This document shows, piece after piece, positions 4,458-10,851 of a DNA stretch of 13,754 nt (the stretch's first letter is position 1; each line of letters starts with the position of its first letter). The stretch comes from an uncultured Oscillospiraceae bacterium (GTDB taxonomy: Bacteria > Bacillota > Clostridia > Oscillospirales > Acutalibacteraceae). Location: positions 1 through 13,754 of the forward strand of contig USQH01000027.1 of the NCBI GenBank assembly GCA_900556765.1, written 5' to 3'. A program made the translations under genes and the position numbers. The notes under the pieces were generated by a model. It worked only from the letters and a program-made list of their open reading frames with translations. It searched no databases and was not told the DNA's origin.

Positions 4458-4640
4458 ATGTATGATTTTGAGGATTTTATTTCTTACGCTTTAAAATTTC
4501 TTGCTCTTGTTGCGGCAGGCTTCGTTGTATTTTTTCTCGCCTATAGCATTATCACCTCTGTTTCTGCTGGTGATGATTTGTTTTCTTCACATTCTTGCTC
4601 CTGTTCTTGTTGCAGAGCTAAAGGCGGTGATGAGCAATGA
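4458..4640 (+). CDS. Small membrane protein with Cys-rich tail (60 aa)
   Basis: First gene of the rightward operon. A short acidic start is followed by one membrane helix (about residues 13-35, KFLALVAAGFVVFFLAYSI) and a tail with a tight cysteine cluster, CSCSCC, near residues 48-53. ATG 4458 was chosen for the AGTAGG ribosome site eight bases upstream; the longer frame from 4425 starts inside a hairpin. Its stop overlaps the next start (ATGA), so translation is coupled to the alpha-CTD/HTH gene. Possibly a minor virion or assembly protein; the family is not recognised. Confidence 0.7.
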   Translation: MYDFEDFISYALKFLALVAAGFVVFFLAYSIITSVSAGDDLFSSHSCSCSCCRAKGGDEQ

Positions 4641-5059
4641 AAAATAGTTCAAAACTGCTTGCTACGGTAAATTCTTCCATTGATGTTTTGGGATTGTCTA
4701 CCGTGATATCAAATATTCTCAAACGTTATCGCGTTAATACAGTGGGACGGCTTCTTGATTTTGTTGATAAAAATCCTACTTGGGTTTGCGGTCTTGGCAC
4801 TTCCAGATCTAGCGAACTTAAATATGTGTGCTCTCGAATTGTTTTGGTTGATGAGTGTCAAGTGATTTTTCTTTCAAGATTTTATTATTTGCTTGAAAAA
4901 AACCATCTGTCTATTGCAAAATTTTCAAGAGCTTCAAATATATCTCCTTGGATTATATACACTTGGAGAACTCGCGGTAATTGTCCTAAAATTTATCATC
5001 TTGTGACTATTTCCAAATTTTTCAATGTGTCACTTGATTACCTGTGTGGTCGGGGGTGA
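4637..5059 (+). CDS. Regulator: RNAP alpha-CTD-like domain fused to an HTH
   Basis: A 140-aa protein in two parts. Residues about 12-68 resemble the C-terminal domain of RNA polymerase alpha: LGLSTVISNILKR, NTVGRLLDF and GLGTSRSSELKYV follow the LGLS..N.LKR..I.TVG.LL...GLG..S..E pattern of its helix-hairpin-helix core. Residues about 77-140 form an XRE-type HTH ending in FFNVSLDYLCG, a typical end of such domains. It is translationally coupled to the preceding gene and lies inside the structural operon. It could alter polymerase behaviour at phage promoters or bind the hairpin-rich DNA through the HhH. The domain reading is from pattern recognition only. Confidence 0.7.
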   Translation: MKNSSKLLATVNSSIDVLGLSTVISNILKRYRVNTVGRLLDFVDKNPTWVCGLGTSRSSELKYVCSRIVLVDECQVIFLSRFYYLLEKNHLSIAKFSRASNISPWIIYTWRTRGNCPKIYHLVTISKFFNVSLDYLCGRG

Positions 5060-5063
5060 TATT

Positions 5064-5525
5064 ATGGCTGTATCGCTTAAAAAGCCCGAAAAGGTAAGCT
5101 TGGAAAAAACCGAGCTACCGCCAAAGGTACGCGAATATATCCCTATACATCTCATAGACGAAGAGGAGACAATACAGCGTCCTCGCCGTCCACCAAATCA
5201 GCCGCAGCAGTCTAGCAAATTGAAGCAACATTGTAAAGATAATGACATAAAGTCTTCACCACCTGCAACGAATGATAGCAAAACCTCTATAATTGTACAT
5301 CTTCTGGTTTTGATTTTTACGTTGTTGTTTGGTCTCGGTGCTCTTCTTGTGCTTTATAATTATTCTCCAAGTAGTTCTTCCGATCCTTCTATTGTTGACT
5401 TTTTTGACATTATAGGTTCGGTATTTTCTACGATTATGAATAATCCTTTTTGTATCGCGCTTTTGGGTTTAACCTTTGTCGGAGTTTTTATTTCTTTACT
5501 TAGAAGAATTTTTAGGGGGTATTGA
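5064..5525 (+). CDS. Two-helix membrane protein with coat-like C-terminus
   Basis: A 153-aa protein. A polar, proline-rich region (1-72, with PRRPPNQPQQ) is followed by a membrane helix at about 75-98 and a second at 128-146. The second part, NNPFCIALLGLTFVGVFISL then LRRIFRG, repeats the signature of the small coat-like proteins at 6632 and 6894 (NP..LAFLSVTFVGLGV..L.R). It therefore looks like a coat domain fused to an N-terminal extension, perhaps a minor or end-capping virion protein. ATG 5064 follows GGGGGTGAT; the frame open from 5025 overlaps the upstream gene. Four bases separate it from the preceding stop. Confidence 0.75.
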   Translation: MAVSLKKPEKVSLEKTELPPKVREYIPIHLIDEEETIQRPRRPPNQPQQSSKLKQHCKDNDIKSSPPATNDSKTSIIVHLLVLIFTLLFGLGALLVLYNYSPSSSSDPSIVDFFDIIGSVFSTIMNNPFCIALLGLTFVGVFISLLRRIFRGY

Positions 5526-5527
5526 TT

Positions 5528-5764
5528 ATGAACAAATATGTTTTTGAGTATCTGGCTTCGTTTTCGCTTCTTTCGTTGGCTTCTATTTCTGCTGGGTTTA
5601 TCGGTTATCTCCACGAAAAGTGTAAAACCGAAAAGGCAAAGCAAGAGAACTTCCAAACCTTTAAAGAGGTCTACGAAGATAACGCCCCCAAACCCTCAGA
5701 TCGTTCTTCCCGTGAACTTATGGAAGAGTATTTTGAGGACTGCGGCGGGACTTATCCTTATTGA
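5528..5764 (+). CDS. Single-helix membrane protein with acidic tail (78 aa)
   Basis: An N-terminal membrane helix (about 8-28, LASFSLLSLASISAGFIGYL) is followed by a charged, largely acidic region (29-78) with ELMEEYFEDCGG near the end. ATG 5528 follows AGGGGG at a normal distance and lies just after the upstream stop (5523-5525); the TTG at 5522 is less likely. A virion or assembly role is inferred only from its place between coat-like genes. A 160-bp intergenic block with several hairpins follows. Confidence 0.7.
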   Translation: MNKYVFEYLASFSLLSLASISAGFIGYLHEKCKTEKAKQENFQTFKEVYEDNAPKPSDRSSRELMEEYFEDCGGTYPY

Positions 5765-5788
5765 TAACAAATCCTTACATATATCTCC

Positions 5789-5811
5789 TTTTGAAAATTA
5801 ACTTTCAAAAA
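5789..5811. repeat. Palindrome copy 2
   Basis: Arms TTTTGAAA and TTTCAAAA surround ATTAAC. Bases 5791-5811 are identical to 10852-10872, before the Rep gene. It directly precedes the covarying hairpin at 5815-5850. Confidence 0.65.
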
Positions 5812-5814
5812 TCC

Positions 5815-5861
5815 TTTGGTGGTTGGGATTTCAAATAAAACCACTACCACCGCTTAAGCGG
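5815..5861 (+). promoter_or_regulatory. Intergenic hairpin family member 2 plus 12-bp palindrome
   Basis: Stem GTGGTT (5819-5824) with AACCAC (5839-5844), loop beginning GGGATTTCAAAT, then TACCAC. The nearly identical element at 7106-7142 has GCGGTT/AACCGC, a compensated change. A perfect palindrome CCGCTTAAGCGG (5850-5861) follows. No promoter is seen in this gap, so an RNA role (processing, stability or protein binding) is most likely. Confidence 0.65.
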
Positions 5862-5870
5862 AAATAACAG

Positions 5871-5909
5871 GGCGTAAAGCCTAAAACATTATGCGCGGTG
5901 TAATGTCGC
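5871..5909 (+). promoter_or_regulatory. GTAAW mini-hairpins before the ssDNA-binding gene
   Basis: GGC-GTAAA-GCC (5871-5881) and a weaker GCG...GTGTAATG...CGC (5893-5909) are followed by GAAAGTAGGT, the ribosome-site block also found before 4458. Candidate translational operator. Confidence 0.45.
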
Positions 5910-5925
5910 AGAAAGTAGGTATTTT

Positions 5926-6231
5926 ATGATTATTCAAATTAAATGTATTAAGCGTTCTTCTGGTATTTATGAGGGTCGTCCTTATGACAATACCCTTGTT
6001 TATGGCTTTGTTCAGAACTCACAAAACAAACAGGTTCTCGCTGGTAACGAAATCGAGCTTTGCAAGTTCAAGACCGAGGTTTTCAGTGCTGCTCTTGACC
6101 GTCAAAGCGCTATCGCTCCGAATGTCGCGGCTTTGATCGACAAGCAGATGATGCCCGTTTATAACAAATTCGGCGGCTGTGACGATTTCATCTTGCAAGC
6201 TGATACAAGTACCGACAAAAAGAAACAGTAA
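5926..6231 (+). CDS. Probable ssDNA-binding protein (pV-like)
   Basis: A 101-aa soluble protein without membrane segments, the only such small protein among the coat genes. Its beta-rich start (MIIQIKCIKRSSGIYEGRPY) and the LAGNEIELCKFKTEVF stretch recall the compact beta-barrel ssDNA-binding proteins of inoviruses, which coat the packaged strand before export. The C-terminus is polar and charged (TSTDKKKQ). The assignment rests on size, position and overall pattern, not on an identified motif. ATG 5926 lies after AGTAGG. The hairpins at 5871-5909 may let the protein repress its own and other translation, as pV does in M13. Confidence 0.55.
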   Translation: MIIQIKCIKRSSGIYEGRPYDNTLVYGFVQNSQNKQVLAGNEIELCKFKTEVFSAALDRQSAIAPNVAALIDKQMMPVYNKFGGCDDFILQADTSTDKKKQ

Positions 6232-6243
6232 CTTTTCTCCCGT

Positions 6244-6270
6244 TGGTCGTTCGGGTTATAACGACTACCA
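6244..6270 (+). promoter_or_regulatory. Intergenic hairpin family member 3
   Basis: Stem GTCGTT (6246-6251) with AACGAC (6260-6265), loop CGGGTTAT, then TACCAC, located 13 bp after the stop of the 101-aa gene and ahead of the 32-aa gene. The stem equals that at 3921-3940 and differs by compensated pairs from those at 5819-5844 and 7111-7136. Confidence 0.6.
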
Positions 6271-6300
6271 CTTATAATTAACAAAAAAAGGGGTGATGAT

Positions 6301-6399
6301 GTGGTATCGGTATTGCAAGTTGTTTGCACTGTCTGCCTTGTCTTTTTCGGTCTCGCCGTTGTTGCTTGGATAGTTTCCCACATTATAAATAAGAGGTGA
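6301..6399 (+). CDS. Tiny membrane protein (32 aa), minor-coat-like size
   Basis: GTG start at 6301 after AGGGG with a 7-nt spacer. The product is a single membrane helix, VSVLQVVCTVCLVFFGLAVV then AWIVSHIINKR, with a basic end. Its length matches the M13 tip proteins pVII (33 aa) and pIX (32 aa), and the position ahead of the coat-like genes fits, but identity with those proteins is not evident. An ATG frame at 6299 also opens here but ends after 24 codons and is less convincing. Confidence 0.6.
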   Translation: MVSVLQVVCTVCLVFFGLAVVAWIVSHIINKR

Positions 6400-6403
6400 T
6401 TTT

Positions 6404-6631
6404 GTGGAAGTTGAGGTAGATTATTATGAACTGCTTGAAGCGGTTTGCAAACAGCGTTGGAAAGAGCTTTCGGACGCTGCTTTTAATGAAGTTCCCAAGT
6501 TTATATCCAATATGTTCAGCGGTTTTCTTGAAAATCCCTTGTGCCTTACCATAACCTCAATTCTTCTTTTCGCGGCGGGTGTTATGGTTTTCTGTAATAT
6601 TATCCGCTCGGTCAAATCGTGGGGTGTTTAA
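6404..6631 (+). CDS. Coat-like protein paralog A (75 aa)
   Basis: GTG start at 6404, seven bases after GAGGTG. An acidic, amphipathic N-terminal half (VEVDYYELLEAVCKQRWKEL) precedes ENPLCLTITSILLFAAGVMV, a membrane helix entered through the same NPLCL motif as its neighbours, and a short basic end (IIRSVKSWG). It lacks the TFVGLG core of the other paralogs and is the most diverged. It ends directly against the next start (TAAATGG), so the coat-like genes are translated as a block. Probably a minor coat protein. Confidence 0.7.
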   Translation: MEVEVDYYELLEAVCKQRWKELSDAAFNEVPKFISNMFSGFLENPLCLTITSILLFAAGVMVFCNIIRSVKSWGV

Positions 6632-6814
6632 ATGGAATTCTGGCTTGAACTTGTAAACGGTGTGGGCTATTTCCTTAATTTAGTCTTTACAGCCGTTTGG
6701 AGCTTCTGTGTGTTCAACCCTTTGTGTCTGGCTTTTCTGTCGGTCACATTCGTTGGACTTGGCGTTCATATTTTGAAGCGCGTTGTTTCTGCTCTCGGTC
6801 GCGGTTCTCCGTGA
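6632..6814 (+). CDS. Coat-like protein paralog B (60 aa)
   Basis: A hydrophobic or amphipathic N-terminus (MEFWLELVNGVGYFLNLVF) leads to the membrane helix NPLCLAFLSVTFVGLGVHIL and a basic tail (KRVVSALGRG). The plan, an N-terminal amphipathic segment, one helix and a positively charged end that contacts the DNA, is that of filamentous major coat proteins, though no signal peptide is seen. Its helix and tail are nearly identical to those of the gene at 6894, at the DNA level too, which points to recent duplication. GGGGTG lies before ATG 6632. Confidence 0.75.
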   Translation: MEFWLELVNGVGYFLNLVFTAVWSFCVFNPLCLAFLSVTFVGLGVHILKRVVSALGRGSP

Positions 6815-6893
6815 TTGAAATAAATTAAAAAAGGGGGTGTTCCATATGCCGGAAGGCGGTGGAATTCTCGAATTGCCGGAGGGGGGTTCTAAC

Positions 6894-7067
6894 ATGTGGA
6901 AAACAATAACCGACGGTGTAACGTCCTTTGTTAGCGGTGTTCTTACGCCTGTAACCGAGGTTTGCACAAGCAATCCGATCGCGCTTGCGTTCTTGTCCGT
7001 TACATTCGTTGGTCTTGGCGTTCGCATTTTGCGCCGTGTTATCGGTGCTTTCGGTCGCGGACGTTAA
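6894..7067 (+). CDS. Coat-like protein paralog C, candidate major coat (57 aa)
   Basis: The amphipathic start MWKTITDGVTSFVSGVLTPV is followed by NPIALAFLSVTFVGLGVRIL, the membrane helix, and the basic tail RRVIGAFGRGR. It lacks the cysteine of the NPLC motif, is the most regular of the paralogs, and has the strongest ribosome site (GGAGGGGGG), which suggests high expression as the major coat protein. ATG 6894 aligns with the start of paralog B. An in-frame ATG at 6846, with its own AGGGGG site, would add 16 residues containing two PEGG motifs. Confidence 0.75.
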   Translation: MWKTITDGVTSFVSGVLTPVTEVCTSNPIALAFLSVTFVGLGVRILRRVIGAFGRGR

Positions 7068-7105
7068 GCAGGGCAGGGGGGCGGCAAATGTCGTTCCCTT
7101 TATTC

Positions 7106-7142
7106 CTTTGGCGGTTGGGAATTCAAATAAAACCGCTACCAC
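7106..7142 (+). promoter_or_regulatory. Intergenic hairpin family member 4
   Basis: Stem GCGGTT (7111-7116) with AACCGC (7131-7136), loop GGGAATTCAAATAA, then TACCAC, between the coat gene and the adsorption gene. A processing or attenuation element here would help separate high coat expression from low adsorption-protein expression. Confidence 0.65.
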
Positions 7143-7167
7143 AAATAATTTGTAAAGGGGTGTCCTT

Positions 7168-8997
7168 ATGAAACATAGAATAAGCACTGTATTGTTTTCT
7201 TTTGTGCTTTTGCTTAGTTCTTTCACGTTTGTTTTTTCTTCACCTGCGGCGGCTGTAACTCCTGAGGAGGCAGTTGCTTATTATGAAATTTGTCAAGAAT
7301 GTTATAGTTTTTTAAAAGAGGCTTGGCAATTGATTTTAGATAATTTTGGCTATGATGAGGCAGTATTTAAAGGTATGTCGAAGTTAGAGGTTCGTTCTCG
7401 GCTCTTAAATGAGTTTAAGCCTCTTGCTCCGTTAATCACAGAAAAATTTTCTAAAACTTCATTAACATATCTTATTTCTAATTGGTCTATTCAAGATTAC
7501 GAAGCCATCGAAAGTGAGTTTGGGCAAGATGTGTCTTCGTACTGTAATACCAATTCCAGCGATTTCTTTGACTATTATCACGCTGTTATGTATTATTTTG
7601 ATAATCTTGCTGATTTTGTCGATTCTCTTTATAATTCAAATTTGAGCGATTATAACCTTGATGATAAAGGCAATGTCCAAATCCCTATTGAGGACTTCAA
7701 AGCAGAACTCGAAAAGCAAAATAACACAATAGACCCGAAAAACCGTAGCATGCTGAAATACAGTTGGCGTGATCTCTCCAACAATCAAGATAATGTTGAT
7801 TGGAGTTGTTTTGCTCGGAATATCGTTGATGGCTGCAATACTTGTGTTGGTTCATCTTTGATGGAAGATGGTATGTATATTCAAGTTTATATGCGCCGAA
7901 ACGGGTATATGTATTATACGCCTTACCAGTATCATATGTACGCAGATGTTGAAAACATACTTAATGAAGATAATATTGTCACTGCTAGCAAGTATAATGT
8001 TTATCTTGATCCGATTTACTATCAAACTGTAAATGGTGAGAGTTTAGATACTTTTCAGTATAAAGCTTTTACTTGGGATAATTTTTATGACAATGCAAAT
8101 TCGGGTCATATTTACTTTTCTTTAGGCTTTAATGTTCAAAACGGTACTTCCGTTCAAGGTATTCGACTTTATACTTATGACAGCTTGGGCAATTGCGTTA
8201 AAAATCTCAATACTACACATTGTTATTGGTTTTCGGAACTTTGTGAGACTGGCTCAACTTCTTCAAGCGGACTTTCAACTTCGATTTATCGTGAAAATTG
8301 GAACTATTTTCTTCGTTCCGATGATGTTGATAATAAGATAGATATACGTACCGGTATTAAACATTTCTTTAAAGATAAAGTATATGGCATTGGCTTTACC
8401 AATTTGCCCATTTATACTCACGATAATGGTGTTCGTCCTCCCGGTGATAGTCATGCTGGTGCTTCTTTGGATAATTGTGTTATATGTGATGAGGGTAATA
8501 CTTGTGATTTCGGCTTTCTGATTTCCTCGGAGCAGTTTACGACAACATACCAGTTCGATACTACCCGCCTGCCGTCCAACTCAACGGTAACTATCTCGGG
8601 GGATAGCGTCTATGACTACAGCATCACGGACAACTCAACAGGGGAGAGCAGCACAATTTATAACTACGTTACCAATAACTACAATTATCCCGAAAATTCG
8701 GGCGGCAATACAAGCGGGGGCAACGGCGGCGGAACTGTCGGCGGCAATATCACGGTAGGCGGTCAAGTTGATGTTGGCGGTAAAGTGGATATAAACGTCA
8801 ATGTAAACGGCAACGGCGATAATTACAGTATGCCCGATACTTCGGGAATGAACGATTACCTTGAAAGCGCTCTTGACGATAGCAGCGGTTTCAGAAAGTT
8901 TTTAAAAGTGTTCTTTGACTTCCTGCCGCCGCCTATCCTTGTTCTTCTGGGTACGGCATTGACCTGTGCTATTATAGCGCGATTGTGTGGGCGGTGA
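7168..8997 (+). CDS. Large secreted, anchored adsorption protein (pIII-like)
   Basis: A 609-aa protein. A clear signal peptide (1-29, KHR then a hydrophobic core FVLLLSSFTFVFSS and PAAA cleavage region) is followed by a long Tyr/Asn/Asp-rich extracellular region (about 30-500) with several Cys. A Gly/Asn-rich low-complexity linker with GGN, VGG and NVN repeats spans about 510-553. The chain ends with a membrane anchor (about 585-605, LPPPILVLLGTALTCAII) and a short basic end. Signal, receptor-binding region, glycine-rich linker and C-terminal anchor in this order are the plan of pIII, the tip protein that binds the host and ends assembly. Sequence similarity to known pIII is not evident. In a Gram-positive host it would bind a wall or surface structure. 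ATG 7168 follows AAAGGGGTG. Confidence 0.75.
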   Translation: MKHRISTVLFSFVLLLSSFTFVFSSPAAAVTPEEAVAYYEICQECYSFLKEAWQLILDNFGYDEAVFKGMSKLEVRSRLLNEFKPLAPLITEKFSKTSLTYLISNWSIQDYEAIESEFGQDVSSYCNTNSSDFFDYYHAVMYYFDNLADFVDSLYNSNLSDYNLDDKGNVQIPIEDFKAELEKQNNTIDPKNRSMLKYSWRDLSNNQDNVDWSCFARNIVDGCNTCVGSSLMEDGMYIQVYMRRNGYMYYTPYQYHMYADVENILNEDNIVTASKYNVYLDPIYYQTVNGESLDTFQYKAFTWDNFYDNANSGHIYFSLGFNVQNGTSVQGIRLYTYDSLGNCVKNLNTTHCYWFSELCETGSTSSSGLSTSIYRENWNYFLRSDDVDNKIDIRTGIKHFFKDKVYGIGFTNLPIYTHDNGVRPPGDSHAGASLDNCVICDEGNTCDFGFLISSEQFTTTYQFDTTRLPSNSTVTISGDSVYDYSITDNSTGESSTIYNYVTNNYNYPENSGGNTSGGNGGGTVGGNITVGGQVDVGGKVDINVNVNGNGDNYSMPDTSGMNDYLESALDDSSGFRKFLKVFFDFLPPPILVLLGTALTCAIIARLCGR

Positions 8998-9001
8998 CAA
9001 T

Positions 9002-9181
9002 ATGAGTTTTGATGTTTCTCTCTTTGCACAAATAGGCAAATTCCTTTTAGATACCGCTATGAACATTTATAAGTCTTTGGAGTTCGATTTCGGTAGTTTT
9101 ACTTTAAATGGTTGGTGGTTCATTATCGGCATAGCCATAGTGTATATTGTCATTTGGCTTATCGGTCGTATTTTGGAATGA
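9002..9181 (+). CDS. Small membrane protein, pVI-like position (59 aa)
   Basis: It starts four bases after the adsorption gene's stop, with GGCGGTGA before ATG 9002; the longer frame from 8987 begins inside the upstream gene. A polar or amphipathic first half (SFDVSLFAQIGKFLLDTAMN) is followed by one strong membrane helix, WWFIIGIAIVYIVIWLIG, at about 41-57. In M13 the gene after pIII encodes pVI, its partner at the virion end; order and membrane character fit, sequence does not prove it. Confidence 0.65.
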   Translation: MSFDVSLFAQIGKFLLDTAMNIYKSLEFDFGSFTLNGWWFIIGIAIVYIVIWLIGRILE

Positions 9182-9197
9182 TTGGGGGGGTTATATT

Positions 9198-9281
9198 ATG
9201 CGCTTCGGTTTTAGACTTGGCAATTTCTTTATTTCCTTTGGCGCGTCATTAAGACGTATATTCGGTTTTTTAAGGCGGTGA
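9198..9281 (+). CDS. Tiny basic peptide (27 aa)
   Basis: A very strong ribosome site (seven G) lies before ATG 9198. The product, beginning MRFGFRLGNFFISFGASLRR and ending GFLRR, is basic and amphipathic with Phe/Gly, and too short and charged for a normal membrane helix. It ends four bases before the next gene, whose ribosome site lies within its last codons. Possible virion tip peptide or leader that couples translation; function unknown. Confidence 0.5.
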   Translation: MRFGFRLGNFFISFGASLRRIFGFLRR

Positions 9282-9285
9282 TTTT

Positions 9286-9762
9286 ATGGGTGCTCCTGCT
9301 GTTGTGGGAGAGATTATCGGTACCGTTTTTGTTGACGGTGCTAAATATCTTCTGAAAAAGGTGGTTGACGGTGCGGGGAATTTCCTTTGGCAGCTTTTCA
9401 CTGATGAGGATGAGGACGGCGTACCCGACGACCCCGAAAATCCGTGGGATACTTGGGATAAAGAGCCCGACGAATGGACGCCGTTTCCCGAAAACCCGCC
9501 AACGGAAACAAGCGATCCTACACAGAATATCGGGAACGTTGTCGTTATAACTCCCAATGGTCCTTTGGTGTTTTATGACGGCGGCAATAATTCGGATTAT
9601 GAAGCGCTCGTTTCGCAAGCTACTGAACAGTGGGCTAATACAAACGGCGCTACAAATAAGTTGTTTAAAAATTATTCGGTTACCGAAGCGCTTTTGTTTA
9701 TTATAGCGGCTTGTGCATTGTTCTTTTTCTTTAAGAACATTTTTAAAAGGAGAAAACTATGA
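9286..9762 (+). CDS. Tail-anchored protein with acidic DxDxDG region (158 aa)
   Basis: A hydrophobic or amphipathic N-terminus (about 1-37) is followed by a very acidic stretch, TDEDEDGVPDDPENPWD (39-55), like a thrombospondin type 3/EF-hand calcium loop (D-x-D-x-D-G-x-x-D), then a Pro/Trp/Thr-rich segment (56-80). A polar region (80-130) leads to a C-terminal membrane helix (about 133-152, TEALLFIIAACALFFFF) and a basic end KRRKL. It may be exposed on the cell or virion surface before assembly. ATG 9286 follows AGGCGGTGA; its stop overlaps the next start (ATGA). Family not recognised. Confidence 0.7.
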   Translation: MGAPAVVGEIIGTVFVDGAKYLLKKVVDGAGNFLWQLFTDEDEDGVPDDPENPWDTWDKEPDEWTPFPENPPTETSDPTQNIGNVVVITPNGPLVFYDGGNNSDYEALVSQATEQWANTNGATNKLFKNYSVTEALLFIIAACALFFFFKNIFKRRKL

Positions 9763-9917
9763 GTATTTCCGATTTTTACGGTTATTTCTCGTTCCACAGC
9801 TTTCAAGATTTTGTGGACTGGTTCACGTCCTATATTCCTTTTGTTCTTCTGGTCGTGTTCATTCTGAACGTTGTTTTTAGCATCGTTTCTTACTTTATTC
9901 ATCTGGGGGGTAAATGA
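9759..9917 (+). CDS. Small membrane protein upstream of Zot (52 aa)
   Basis: The start overlaps the previous stop and follows AGGAG. An aromatic N-terminus (MSISDFYGYFSFHSFQDFVD) precedes one membrane helix (about 26-47, IPFVLLVVFILNVVFSIVSY) and a short Gly-Lys end. It and the next gene form a pair of single-helix proteins coupled to the Zot ATPase, and may give that soluble ATPase its membrane attachment. Confidence 0.65.
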   Translation: MSISDFYGYFSFHSFQDFVDWFTSYIPFVLLVVFILNVVFSIVSYFIHLGGK

Positions 9918-9919
9918 TT

Positions 9920-10039
9920 ATGTTTTCACTTCGTAACCTCGGAGATGTTTTCTTTTGGCTCTCGGGTCTGGGCAATTTCTGTTTTTTCGTATTCGTTGTA
10001 AAATGGTTCGTTTCTTTATTTAAAAAGGGGGATAAATAA
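9920..10039 (+). CDS. Small membrane protein directly before Zot (39 aa)
   Basis: GGGGGG lies nine bases before ATG 9920 (an ATG at 9914 overlaps the previous stop). One hydrophobic helix (about 10-34, VFFWLSGLGNFCFFVFVVKW) ends in the basic tail FKKGDK. Its last base is the first base of the Zot start (TAATG), so the two are tightly coupled. A membrane partner of the ATPase is the simplest reading. Confidence 0.6.
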   Translation: MFSLRNLGDVFFWLSGLGNFCFFVFVVKWFVSLFKKGDK

Positions 10040-10851
10040 TGAGTTTTAAATCTGTGACTTGTGCTGTAAAGAACGCTCCGCGCTTCTGGGGCTATTTCTT
10101 CAAGGATATGTATGGATATTTTCGCAATAAGAAGTGGCGTGATTTCAACGGCTGGGGGCTTCATCTGTACCTCGGACGCTTTGGCGGCGGTAAGACTATA
10201 TCGGCTGTTCGTGAGACTTATAGACTTTGCTGTAAGTATAAAGGTCTTACCGTTCTGACTAATCTTGACCTTGTCGGCTTTCCCGAGGATACCAACATTA
10301 TTAAACTCGAGGACAGCTATCAAATTCTTGATTTGCCGAAAAATTCCATTGTCCTTATAGATGAGATAGGCACTATCTTTAATAGCCGTGACTTCGCAAG
10401 CAATAAAAAGAGCGTTCCCAAGCCTGTTTATCAAATCATTTTGCAGTGCCGCCATTTGCATATTATGCTTATCGGTACTGTTCAGCGCTGGAACCTGCTC
10501 GATAAACAACTTCGAGACATTGCGGACACCGTTACCGAGTGTCGTTCTTATTTTGGTGATCCTTTCAGTCGTTATGTTACCTTGAAAAAATATGACGCTT
10601 GGGAGTATGACAAATGGTTTAATAACCCGCTTTTGCCTGTCAAGCCCATTTCCTATAACGCATACGTTCAAACCGATAAACTTCGTTCAAAGTATGACAC
10701 TATTCAAATGGTTAAGGGCATGCTTGACGCTGAATATATTCCCGATAGCGAGATACTCGCTAATCGCGGCATTGTCGATTTTGACCCGTCTTTTGTAGCT
10801 TCTGACAGAAAACAAAAACGCGCGCTTAGCAAAGCCTTTAAGGACAAATAA
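10039..10851 (+). CDS. zot: Zot/pI-family assembly ATPase
   Basis: A 270-aa protein. Zot/pI proteins drive extrusion of filamentous virions through the inner membrane by ATP hydrolysis. Walker A is GRFGGGKT (46-53) and Walker B is IVLIDEI (104-110). The CRHLHIMLIGTVQRW stretch (about 137-151), a sensor-like segment of this family, is followed by a C-terminal part (about 170-270) without an obvious membrane helix. Typical pI/Zot proteins carry a membrane segment and an outer domain. Here these are missing, and the two small single-helix genes just upstream may supply the membrane part. Start ATG 10039 overlaps the previous stop. It is the surest inovirus marker in the window. Confidence 0.92.
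   Translation: MSFKSVTCAVKNAPRFWGYFFKDMYGYFRNKKWRDFNGWGLHLYLGRFGGGKTISAVRETYRLCCKYKGLTVLTNLDLVGFPEDTNIIKLEDSYQILDLPKNSIVLIDEIGTIFNSRDFASNKKSVPKPVYQIILQCRHLHIMLIGTVQRWNLLDKQLRDIADTVTECRSYFGDPFSRYVTLKKYDAWEYDKWFNNPLLPVKPISYNAYVQTDKLRSKYDTIQMVKGMLDAEYIPDSEILANRGIVDFDPSFVASDRKQKRALSKAFKDK

Noticed and set aside
8132..8341. Internal frame in the adsorption gene, and similar shadows in Zot, Rep and Xer
   Set aside because: Lie wholly inside larger well-supported genes and lack ribosome sites.
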